Position numbers and translations under genes: made by a program
DNA from: Candidatus Uabimicrobium amorphum
Lineage (GTDB): Bacteria; Planctomycetota; Uabimicrobiia; Uabimicrobiales; Uabimicrobiaceae
Direction of reading: 5' to 3'
Assembly: GCF_009002475.1 (NCBI RefSeq)
Contig: NZ_AP019860.1
Location: 5,842,501 to 5,906,500, forward strand
Length of the DNA stretch: 64,000 nt
Notes under the pieces: generated by a model
Told to the model about the DNA's origin: nothing
Database searches by the model: none
What the model saw: only the letters and a program-made list of their open reading frames with translations
Shown: positions 8,801 through 14,158 of the stretch, one piece after another
How positions within the stretch are numbered: position 1 is the first letter of the stretch
Layout: each line of letters begins with the position of its first letter

Positions 8801-10634
8801 GCCCTTTGTTTTGCAAATCGTCAAAGTCTTTGAGTTCGCGAAGGTAATCGAGAGCTTTTCCCGCGTAGGCACCGCATTCGCGATAGGCTCTTTCTTGTTT
8901 CATGTAACTGTTTATGTTGATTTCTTCGTCTTCTAGCAATGACTTTTGATACGCCTCTTCGGCTTTTTTGAGGCCAATTTCCGCCAATTGTTTGGTGATG
9001 GCGTCTTTCTGTTGCTGGATAGCGTCTTTTTGTTGCTCGACGGTTTTTTTCTCTTTCGCCAATTCTTGTTGTGCGCGGTTTACCAGTAAAAATCCAACGG
9101 TCAAACCGGCAATAATAAAGATGAGTGCTGCATATACCGTTATGCGTAGCTTTTTGGTCGCTTGCTCCATCTGGATTTTTTTTATGCGCGCCTCCGCGAT
9201 CTTTACCTTTAGCTGTTTTATTTCGCCGGTCTCGGTAACTGGTGCGATTTGCGCATCTGCCAATCCGAAATCTTCATTAATGAGAGCGACATTGGCGTAG
9301 GCAAGTCTTGCCGCATGTTGGCCGCGCATCGCTTCTTCGTTTTCCTGCCATAATTCGAGTGCTTGTTCAAATCCCGAAACCGCTTGGGCAAATTTTGCAT
9401 AGAGCTTGTTGCGTTCTTTTTCTAGCAATAATTTTTGCTCTACTTGTAAGCATTCCTTGAGGATATTACGCGCTTTTGCCGAGATAACAAGGCTTTCGCT
9501 GTGTTGTAAGTATCCCTGTAGGGCTTTTTGAAAATCACTGACACTTTGGTAGCGCTGCGAAATTTCTTTAGAAAGGGCTTTGCTGCATATTTGTTGTAAT
9601 TCTTTGGGAATGGCTTTGGGGAATGCGGGTAATTTTCCGGTAATCGCGGAAACAAGGGCTTCCAATGTTCCGCCTCGGTGTGGTGGTGTTCTCATGAGAA
9701 TATGATATAGAATTCCTCCTAGGAGGTAAACATCTGTCCACGGACCAATATTAGTTCCGGCACCTTCCGCCAATTCCCAGGGCATGTAATGTGGGGTTCC
9801 CATGGGCGATTTTACTAGCGAACGATGCATGGTCATCGTTTCGTCACCACGTTCATCGCTGTCGCGTATGTCCACGGCGATTCCCCAGTCCATCACCAGC
9901 ACTTCACCGAACTCTCCCACCATCACGTTGGAGGGTTTTAAGTCATTGTGCACAATTTTTTTGCTGTGGGCATAGGCAATGGCGTTACAGACATTGATCA
10001 AAATACCCAGATGCTTCTCGATGTTGTATTTTTGCGCCAGCTCTTTATCTTGCGCTGTTTTGGGGTTGAGCAAACTCTTCCACTCGGTTCCACCAACGAG
10101 TTTCATGGCCAAAAACACTTCTTCTTTTTCATTTTGTCCGAGATCATATACCGGAACGATGTTGGGATGGTCGAGATAAGCGGTGACCAGAGACTCGGAG
10201 ATGAACTTATCTTTATTGGCAACGTCTTCTTTGGCGCTCTTTATCTTCTTGATCGCCACTTCGCGCCGCAGACTAAGTTGTTTACCTTTAAAAACAACTC
10301 CCATACCACCACGTGCGATTTCATCTAGCAACTCATAGTTCAATGTTGTCGTGGCGTAACCGCCGATTCTTCGTGTATCGTCTTCGTATTTTAGAGTTAA
10401 CGCGGTGGCAAAATGGTTTTTGCCGCCACTCGCGGTAGATCTAGTGTCTTTTTCCTCATCGCTATTTTCTTGTTGCGCGGCGTCACTTGTTAAAGTAATG
10501 AATGGTAACTCAAGGGAAGCGATTGTGCCTTTCTCTAATTTTACACTTTTGTACGTAGATCCTGGATTGGAGTTTTCCAATTCCTCTTCCGGAATGACAT
10601 CTTTCCATATTTTTTTAATTCTATCTTCGTCCAT
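5859..10634 (-). CDS. Membrane Ser/Thr protein kinase with 21 WD40 repeats
   Basis: A 1591-residue protein. Residues 1-100 are a Thr/Ser/Glu-rich tail. The kinase domain runs from about 101: glycine loop ARGGMGVV, lysine in VAIKK (K129), catalytic loop IVHNDLKPSN with D231, metal motif DWG (249-251), then GTPHYMPWE in place of the usual activation-segment end. A transmembrane helix (AALIFIIAGLTVGFLLV) lies near 505-525, followed by a Gln/Lys coiled coil. I count 21 WD40 repeats in the C-terminal half, enough for three seven-bladed propellers. The HRD arginine is replaced by Asn, so it is a non-RD kinase. It may sense signals through the propellers on the far side of the membrane. Confidence 0.93.
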   Translation of the reverse strand: MDEDRIKKIWKDVIPEEELENSNPGSTYKSVKLEKGTIASLELPFITLTSDAAQQENSDEEKDTRSTASGGKNHFATALTLKYEDDTRRIGGYATTTLNYELLDEIARGGMGVVFKGKQLSLRREVAIKKIKSAKEDVANKDKFISESLVTAYLDHPNIVPVYDLGQNEKEEVFLAMKLVGGTEWKSLLNPKTAQDKELAQKYNIEKHLGILINVCNAIAYAHSKKIVHNDLKPSNVMVGEFGEVLVMDWGIAVDIRDSDERGDETMTMHRSLVKSPMGTPHYMPWELAEGAGTNIGPWTDVYLLGGILYHILMRTPPHRGGTLEALVSAITGKLPAFPKAIPKELQQICSKALSKEISQRYQSVSDFQKALQGYLQHSESLVISAKARNILKECLQVEQKLLLEKERNKLYAKFAQAVSGFEQALELWQENEEAMRGQHAARLAYANVALINEDFGLADAQIAPVTETGEIKQLKVKIAEARIKKIQMEQATKKLRITVYAALIFIIAGLTVGFLLVNRAQQELAKEKKTVEQQKDAIQQQKDAITKQLAEIGLKKAEEAYQKSLLEDEEININSYMKQERAYRECGAYAGKALDYLRELKDFDDLQNKGRAFVKLALQQRKEVWHSPSYGHSGSPGSLTFTHDDQAIVSIYDDNKLQLWNVKTGKEVAQFKKYMRNALTIAFSADGTILACGMGEFDEEQEEYRDCQVKLWNVKTGREVLRFTKHKMPVKHVVFSEDGNTIFSSSGNNTARLWNINTGKQLSHIQHADTINSAAFHHNNKILATASSDKTVKLWNIQTGKEILQLKGHSDMVTSIAFAKGSKILASASEDQTIRLWDTTSGQELSKIVAHSDAINSIKFNHDGEILASASRDHTIKLWDLQTRKSFLSLTGHTATVNAIAFSHNDQILASASEDHTIRLWNTVSGKELSQIAGHTAAIHSTAFSHDGEILASASRDHTVKLWDTKTGKKLFHLKGHDAAVNAVAFSRHNILASASEDRTIKFWNTTTGQQLSQITAHNATIHAIAFGHDGKTLASGSEDHTIKLWEVETGEELLHLQGHSDTVNAVAFSNDGKFFASASSDKTVRLWDSITGKQLSVFTAHTGKVYSVAFSPNSKMLASSSGDEYGNDCAIKLWECETRKEIAHFVGHDYTVYSVAFHPGGQILASGSYDNTVRLWNIQTGKQISKITGHSDVVYTVAFSPNGSRLASGSGDQSLKVWDVNITNSFLRITPSPHKVNTVAFHSDSKIIASGSWDGKIALWDTTTGKNVANFVGHTGKVHSLAFSHSGKILASGAGIYDDDNEEYQDCSVRLWDVDKGKELIRCNGHNEPIKSVIFSRDGQIVASGSWDNTVRLWDTTTGKELLMLNGYSRNIRSIAFSPQNKMIASSWDGAIRIWNITTGKEIMTLHGHTDDISCLVFHPNGKLLASGANDNTIRLWEIATGKLVSILTGHTSYVLSIAFSPDGNTLASGSWDKTIRLWNVTTGKEFSKLVGHSQSVNSVAFSPNGKILGSGSWDQSVRLWNIEKNKTLPWFDSMGNDKRDSFYSTLQKTPQELTKRLFGLQVNQNMELEPYVYQQRLWQPLKVDFLDK

Positions 10635-10724
10635 AATTGCTGTCCCTGACTCATGGGAATGCGCAGCGATTACTCACGCACATTTGACAAAATTGAATTG
10701 CTACTCACGCAATATCATTATATG

Positions 10725-11687
10725 TCATTTATGCGGATGTATCACGCTTTTTGTTAGAGTCAGTATTTTTTTACATTTTGAGATGATAAATGCAATAACG
10801 ATTATAGCCAAAATCACCAGGATTACAGGCCAAAACATAAGTAATAACAATAGACATATGAATGTCGTAATGAATGAATCAAAAGGAGATGGACGCGTAT
10901 TACTAATTATAACTTCAGGTACAGTTTCTAACGCCGCCACTTGATCGTCATCCAGCGATTTATAAAAGACGGGAATGAGAACACCTGGTGCTGTTTCTTG
11001 TAGTTCTATCGTATTTATCTTTGCCATTTCATTCGTAATAGGAACCTTGTGATAGACAAGTATGACAAAATCCTCGCATGTTCCGTAAAATTCACCTCCG
11101 CTCAAATATTCATTCTCTTCTTCGAGCTTTTCGCGTAAATGAACTAAGCGAACTTGTTCGTTATTGGTGTTACCATTATCGATGACAATGATAAGTGCTT
11201 GTTTGCCGTCGACTGTTTTGTCGAAGAGGGGATGAGAGCAACAAAAATCTCCCATCTTGTCCAAGCGTACTTTATGTTTTTCCCATTCTTCCCATTCTTC
11301 TAGCTTAAGTAATTTTTGTTCGTCGAGAACTTCATACACCACTTCAATCGTAAGGTCTTCGTCTACAATCTCGTGGTCTATAGCCGCCATTTCTTCGCTA
11401 ATCGGGTCTTTGTGGTACACGACAATCACAAAGTCTTCGAGTTCCATATCGTGATAAACATCTTTTGCAAGACACATTAGGTTGTAGTAGTCTGTTCTTT
11501 GTTTTATTTCGTCTTTGATATATGCAAGGCGTATTTCTTCGTCGTCTGTGATTCCTTCTTCAAGAATAATCAACGGTTGTTTGCCGTCTCTTTTTCGTGA
11601 GAATATGTTGTCTGTTTTTTGCAATAAATCGATTAAGTTGCCTCTGTGCCAAATTTGTGCAGGCGAAAATAATTTTTGGTAGTCCAT
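10725..11687 (-). CDS. Duplicated-domain membrane-anchored protein, unknown function
   Basis: 320 residues with an excellent AGGAGA ribosome site before the ATG. The soluble part contains two copies of one domain of about 110 residues: DGKQPLII...EDFVIVVYHKDPISEEMA is repeated as DGKQALII...EDFVILVYHKVPITNEMA, each followed by a VxYxxLDEQ/LDDDQ segment. The C-terminus has a long hydrophobic hairpin (FITTFICLLLLLMFW and VILVILAIIVIAFII) and a short basic tail, so the repeats probably face the cytoplasm. I know no family for it. It lies directly upstream of the giant kinase on the same strand, separated by 90 bases. Confidence 0.8.
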   Translation of the reverse strand: MDYQKLFSPAQIWHRGNLIDLLQKTDNIFSRKRDGKQPLIILEEGITDDEEIRLAYIKDEIKQRTDYYNLMCLAKDVYHDMELEDFVIVVYHKDPISEEMAAIDHEIVDEDLTIEVVYEVLDEQKLLKLEEWEEWEKHKVRLDKMGDFCCSHPLFDKTVDGKQALIIVIDNGNTNNEQVRLVHLREKLEEENEYLSGGEFYGTCEDFVILVYHKVPITNEMAKINTIELQETAPGVLIPVFYKSLDDDQVAALETVPEVIISNTRPSPFDSFITTFICLLLLLMFWPVILVILAIIVIAFIISKCKKILTLTKSVIHPHK

Positions 11688-11795
11688 GTTGATCTCCTAT
11701 AATAAAGTTGTCTTTACATAGGTATTGGCAAGGTGGTCAAAAAAGGTGATGTAAGTTTTATTTTTTTATTGGAAAAAGGAAAAGAGGATGTTGTC

Positions 11796-12908
11796 ATGCG
11801 CAAAATTACTTTGGTGCACTTAAGACCTAACTCGGAAAATTTAAGTTACACCGCGATAAAGTTAACATCGCGCATGGGTGTACTAAAGCGTTTAGCGGTA
11901 TTTTGCGAGTTTTCTATTGTGGAATTCACCAGTGACGAAATACTACAATCACCGGTGGGTTCTTTACATTTGATGAAAGGTTCGCAGGCGGTGTGGTGGT
12001 TTGGATGTATGTCGTTTGCGGAAGAAACGCAGAGTTTATACAATGCCATCAAGAAGCATCTACAGTCTTTGGGCATGGAAGACATTCCTATTTATGACTC
12101 TCCACAACATATTAAAGCGGTATTTAATTTGCATCATAGTTATTCGCGTCTCAAGAGAATAGGTATTCCACAACCGCGTACCGAATTTTTTTCTCTTACC
12201 GCCGCCGAGGAAAAGTTTTCCGAGGAGCAGCTAAGGGAATTGTTTCGCGAATGCCTGGACATGCCGTTTCCACAGACGTTTATGCGTACCTACTACGGAA
12301 CAGAGAAAATACATCCGGGACGTAATGTGGCATATACGAAAAAAGAGCTGTGTTTGGGGGCGGCACGCCTTGTTTACAATTTGGGGCAACAACACCAAGA
12401 CATTGGCGGTTTAGCACTTCGTGAACTTGTCGACGTTCAGTGCATACACGATAAAGCCAAACGCAACTTTTTCAATCGCGAATTTCGCGTTTTTATTGTC
12501 AACAACAAGCCAGCGATGTGGTTTTGTGATGTTCCCCTTGACCGTGCACGAAAATTACTGCCTAATGAGAAGTTATGGGAATTAGGTGCCCTTACGCCTG
12601 AACAACATCGCGACCTATATGGATTCAGCGCTCAAATAGGTAAGACATTTTCACTGCGTTTGATCGTTGCCGATTTTGTGATTTTGAAAAACGGTGGTGT
12701 TATGCTACTCGAAACAAATCCCGGGCACTGTAGCGGTTGGCCGCACTTTGCCGCGCACGTTGGAGTTTACGCGCGTTTTATCAGACAAATACTACAACTA
12801 CCAGATTTTGACCGACAGCAAATGATTGATATTACTACAAAAGTATATCGCGATTTGCACAATGAAGAACTGTGGGGATTAGATACTCTCTATGGTTTTT
12901 ATCCGTAA
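11796..12908 (+). CDS. ATP-grasp superfamily protein
   Basis: 370 residues starting at the ATG at 11796 (AGAGGA upstream; an earlier in-frame codon at 11733 has no ribosome site). The central and C-terminal parts show ATP-grasp features: FMRTYYG, an LRELVDVQ strand, the REFRVFIVNNKPAMW segment, and VADFVILKNGGVMLLETNPG, where the Glu and Asn would bind Mg-ATP. Such enzymes join a carboxylate to an amine or thiol through an acyl phosphate. The substrate is unknown, and nothing nearby suggests a pathway. It is divergent from the duplicated-domain gene at 10725-11687. Confidence 0.7.
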   Translation: MRKITLVHLRPNSENLSYTAIKLTSRMGVLKRLAVFCEFSIVEFTSDEILQSPVGSLHLMKGSQAVWWFGCMSFAEETQSLYNAIKKHLQSLGMEDIPIYDSPQHIKAVFNLHHSYSRLKRIGIPQPRTEFFSLTAAEEKFSEEQLRELFRECLDMPFPQTFMRTYYGTEKIHPGRNVAYTKKELCLGAARLVYNLGQQHQDIGGLALRELVDVQCIHDKAKRNFFNREFRVFIVNNKPAMWFCDVPLDRARKLLPNEKLWELGALTPEQHRDLYGFSAQIGKTFSLRLIVADFVILKNGGVMLLETNPGHCSGWPHFAAHVGVYARFIRQILQLPDFDRQQMIDITTKVYRDLHNEELWGLDTLYGFYP

Positions 12909-12929
12909 AATGAAAAAAAATTTCACTAT

Positions 12930-13026
12930 TTTTTGTCACAAATAACCAACACCGTGACAAAAATATGCGTAGAAATAGTGGTAAAATAATGACACAATTT
13001 GTAACCGTGACACTTCCATCGTCACG
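12930..13026 (+). other. Intergenic hairpins after the ATP-grasp gene
   Basis: TTTTTGTCAC (12930-12939) and GTGACAAAAA (12954-12963) form a perfect 10-bp stem; flanking CACTA/TAGTG can extend it. A second stem CGTGAC/GTCACG (13006-13011, 13021-13026) is followed by a T-rich stretch and could end transcription of the ATP-grasp gene. No convincing ORF is present in 12909-13127. Confidence 0.45.
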
Positions 13027-13051
13027 CCTATTTTTTCGCTCATTTTTTTAC

Positions 13052-13080
13052 TTGCAATATGCTTTGCTGCTACGTATTCT
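13052..13080 (+). promoter_or_regulatory. Candidate sigma-70 promoter of the tRNA-Phe/Gln operon
   Basis: TTGCAA (13052-13057) and TATTCT (13075-13080) are separated by 17 bases, which would start transcription about 40 bases before the first leader ORF. The same TTGCAA -35 is seen before the response regulator at 48840. Confidence 0.5.
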
Positions 13081-13127
13081 TTGGTAACAAATTAAAAATG
13101 ACTTGTAAGTTCTGGGAGCCACTATAA

Positions 13128-13190
13128 ATGATAATTACTCATTTTCAACAACAACAGCAGTTTTTTTTTCAGTTTACCTTTTTTGGGTGA
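13128..13190 (+). CDS. Gln/Phe-rich leader peptide 1 of the tRNA-Phe/Gln operon
   Basis: A 20-codon ORF encodes MIITHFQQQQQFFFQFTFFG. It contains six Gln and seven Phe codons (the run CAA CAA CAA CAG CAG followed by TTT TTT TTT). A GGGAG ribosome site lies nine bases before the ATG. The stop TGA at 13188 is four bases before the antiterminator arm of an attenuator, and the genes downstream are tRNA-Phe and tRNA-Gln, the tRNAs that decode these codons. The second copy at 13488 keeps the reading frame with mainly synonymous changes. Its role is inferred to be translation-sensing: a ribosome paused on Gln or Phe codons would allow readthrough into the tRNAs. Confidence 0.85.
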   Translation: MIITHFQQQQQFFFQFTFFG

Positions 13191-13194
13191 AGGC

Positions 13195-13238
13195 GGTCAA
13201 CGTATGTTGTGTTTGAAAATGAATGTAATGCATTGGCC
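13195..13238 (+). promoter_or_regulatory. Antiterminator of attenuator 1
   Basis: GGTCAACGTAT (13195-13205) can pair with ATGCATTGGCC (13228-13238) at 10 of 11 positions, two of them G-U. This occupies four of the six bases of the terminator's 5' arm. The upstream arm starts only four bases after the leader stop codon, so a ribosome finishing the leader would cover it. Bases TGTTGT (13205-13210) can alternatively pair with ACAACA inside the Gln codon run (13151-13156), giving the classic 1:2, 2:3, 3:4 arrangement. Confidence 0.65.
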
Positions 13239-13260
13239 CCTTTTTGGGGCCTTTTTTTTT
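13235..13260 (+). terminator. Intrinsic terminator of attenuator 1
   Basis: GGCCCC, a TTTTT loop and GGGGCC are followed by nine T. It lies between the leader ORF and tRNA-Phe, 33 bases before the tRNA, so it must be read through for the tRNAs to be made unless another promoter exists. Confidence 0.9.
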
Positions 13261-13293
13261 GAATCAACATATAAACGGGTGCCGTAAATTTTC

Positions 13294-13367
13294 GGGAGGT
13301 TAACTCAGTGGCAGAGTATGGGGCTGAAAACCCCAGTGCGGTGGTTCGATTCCACCACTTCCCACCA
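13294..13367 (+). tRNA. tRNA-Phe(GAA), copy 1
   Basis: Cloverleaf: acceptor GGGAGGT/ACTTCCC, D stem ACTC/GAGT with GG in the loop, anticodon stem TGGGG/CCCCA with loop CTGAAAA (anticodon GAA), T stem GGTGG/CCACC with loop TTCGATT, discriminator A at 13364. The CCA end is encoded at 13365-13367, unlike the other three tRNAs here. Confidence 0.95.
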
Positions 13368-13371
13368 CGTA

Positions 13372-13444
13372 AGGGACATAGCTCAATTGGTAGAGCCCCA
13401 AGATTTGGCCTTGGAGGTTTCAGGTTCGAGACCTGATGTCCCTG
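13372..13444 (+). tRNA. tRNA-Gln(TTG), copy 1
   Basis: Acceptor AGGGACA/TGTCCCT, D stem GCTC/GAGC, anticodon stem CCAAG/CTTGG with loop ATTTGGC (anticodon TTG, G at 37), T stem TCAGG/CCTGA, discriminator G. No encoded CCA. It begins 4 bases after tRNA-Phe copy 1, so the pair is one transcript. The Trp-like acceptor ends and the TGG triplet in the loop were considered, but strict numbering gives TTG. Confidence 0.88.
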
Positions 13445-13487
13445 TTACACGAAAGACGAATATTATTTTACTTATGGAGTTACAAAA

Positions 13488-13550
13488 ATGATCATTACCA
13501 ATTTTCAACAACAACAGCAGTTTTTCTTTGAGTTTACCTTTTTTGGGTGA
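13488..13550 (+). CDS. Gln/Phe-rich leader peptide 2 of the tRNA-Phe/Gln operon
   Basis: The 20-codon ORF encodes MIITNFQQQQQFFFEFTFFG, with five Gln and seven Phe codons. Its own GGAG ribosome site lies eight bases upstream in sequence unrelated to that before copy 1. Compared with copy 1 there are three synonymous codon changes (ATA/ATC, ACT/ACC, TTT/TTC) and two replacements (His to Asn, Gln to Glu) outside the core runs. That pattern supports real translation. It starts 44 bases after tRNA-Gln copy 1 with no terminator between, so the two units can share a transcript in series. Confidence 0.85.
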   Translation: MIITNFQQQQQFFFEFTFFG

Positions 13551-13554
13551 AGGC

Positions 13555-13598
13555 GGTCAACGTATGTTGTGTTTGAAAATGAATGTAATGCATTGGCC
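13555..13598 (+). promoter_or_regulatory. Antiterminator of attenuator 2
   Basis: It has the same sequence and pairing as the first copy: GGTCAACGTAT (13555-13565) with ATGCATTGGCC (13588-13598). The 92 bases from 13531 to 13622 are identical to 13171-13262. Confidence 0.65.
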
Positions 13599-13620
13599 CC
13601 TTTTTGGGGCCTTTTTTTTT
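13595..13620 (+). terminator. Intrinsic terminator of attenuator 2
   Basis: GGCCCC-TTTTT-GGGGCC followed by nine T, 29 bases before the second tRNA-Phe. Confidence 0.9.
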
Positions 13621-13648
13621 GAGAAAACATAAACGGCAATAAATTTTC

Positions 13649-13719
13649 GGGAGGTTAACTCAGTGGCAGAGTATGGGATTGAAAATCCCGTTGCGGTGGT
13701 TCGATTCCACCACTTCCCA
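13649..13719 (+). tRNA. tRNA-Phe(GAA), copy 2
   Basis: Same cloverleaf as copy 1 with five differences, all in or next to the anticodon arm. Stem TGGGA/TCCCG keeps pairing (31:39 changes from G-C to A-T; 27:43 becomes T-G), loop TTGAAAA, anticodon GAA. CCA is not encoded. Both copies look functional. Confidence 0.95.
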
Positions 13720-13726
13720 TCATAGA

Positions 13727-13799
13727 AGGGATATAGCTCAATTGGTAGAGCGCCAAGCTTTGGCCTTGGAGGTTTCAGGTTCGAATCCTGATATCCCTG
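13727..13799 (+). tRNA. tRNA-Gln(TTG), copy 2
   Basis: Acceptor AGGGATA/TATCCCT, a compensatory change from C-G to T-A at pair 6:67 relative to copy 1. Anticodon loop CTTTGGC, anticodon TTG. T stem and discriminator G as in copy 1. CCA not encoded. Confidence 0.9.
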
Positions 13800-13830
13800 T
13801 TCTATTGTTATTAATGTTAGGGGACGAGTT

Positions 13831-14064
13831 ATGGAAAATGCAAAATGCGAGGATTTAACGTCCCATGAATGGGAATTCCTTGCTACGCTGAGTAAAAAAC
13901 TGAATGCAAATGAGTACAATCTTTTAGTGCGTAGAACGAGAAATAGCGATGAAAGCTTAGCCGAAAGTGCGCGAAAACTGGGTATTAAAGAAGATCATGC
14001 TCGTAAAATCGCACACCGTTTACGCAAAAAGATTATCCATATTCTAGGAATAGGAAAGAGGTAG
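13831..14064 (+). CDS. Small helix-turn-helix protein, sigma region 4-like
   Basis: 77 residues with a GGGG ribosome site eight bases upstream. The sequence LNANEYNLLVRRTRNSDESL...ARKLGIKEDHARKIAHRLRKKI looks like a sigma-70 region 4 or LuxR-type helix-turn-helix, with a first scaffold helix and a basic recognition helix; no other sigma regions are present. It begins 31 bases after the second tRNA-Gln and is followed by a strong terminator at 14092, so it probably belongs to the tRNA operon and would share its attenuation. Its target is unknown. A stand-alone HTH regulator or anti-sigma-like partner are both possible. Confidence 0.7.
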   Translation: MENAKCEDLTSHEWEFLATLSKKLNANEYNLLVRRTRNSDESLAESARKLGIKEDHARKIAHRLRKKIIHILGIGKR

Positions 14065-14091
14065 ATATGTTTTGTATGAATATTTATTGGT

Positions 14092-14146
14092 CGAAACGTT
14101 CTCAAACTAGTTATCAGCAGAGTTTGGTACGTTTCGTTTGTTTTTT
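14092..14146 (+). terminator. Rho-independent terminator ending the tRNA operon
   Basis: CGAAACGT and ACGTTTCG form the outer stem, CAAACT and AGTTTG the inner one, followed by TTTGTTTTTT. It lies between the HTH gene and the convergent VWA gene. Confidence 0.85.
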
Positions 14147-14158
14147 AGAATACAAATT

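Noticed and set aside
5859..10634. Repeated DNA in the WD40 kinase as a CRISPR or mobile repeat
   Set aside because: The periodicity is about 125 bases in frame and explained by WD40 repeats; no CRISPR array, transposase or integrase gene was seen in the window.
12965..13081. 38-codon frame before the tRNA leader (MRRNSGKIMTQ...)
   Set aside because: No ribosome site, crosses a hairpin and the candidate promoter, and has no matching copy before the second unit.
13195..13260. T-box or other tRNA-sensing riboswitch in the tRNA leader
   Set aside because: No T-box core sequence or specifier loop is visible, and the translated Gln/Phe ORF with a competing hairpin explains the region better.
13372..13444. 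tRNA-Trp or tRNA-Pro instead of tRNA-Gln
   Set aside because: Acceptor ends look Trp-like and TGG occurs in the loop, but a 5-bp anticodon stem CCAAG/CTTGG places TTG at 34-36 in both copies.
13673..13858. Plus-strand reading frame covering tRNA-Phe and tRNA-Gln copy 2
   Set aside because: The frame overlaps both tRNAs; the HTH gene at 13831 with its own ribosome site is a better call.
13557..13919. 120-residue minus-strand reading frame across the second tRNA pair
   Set aside because: It runs through two tRNA genes and a terminator on the opposite strand, and lacks a ribosome site.
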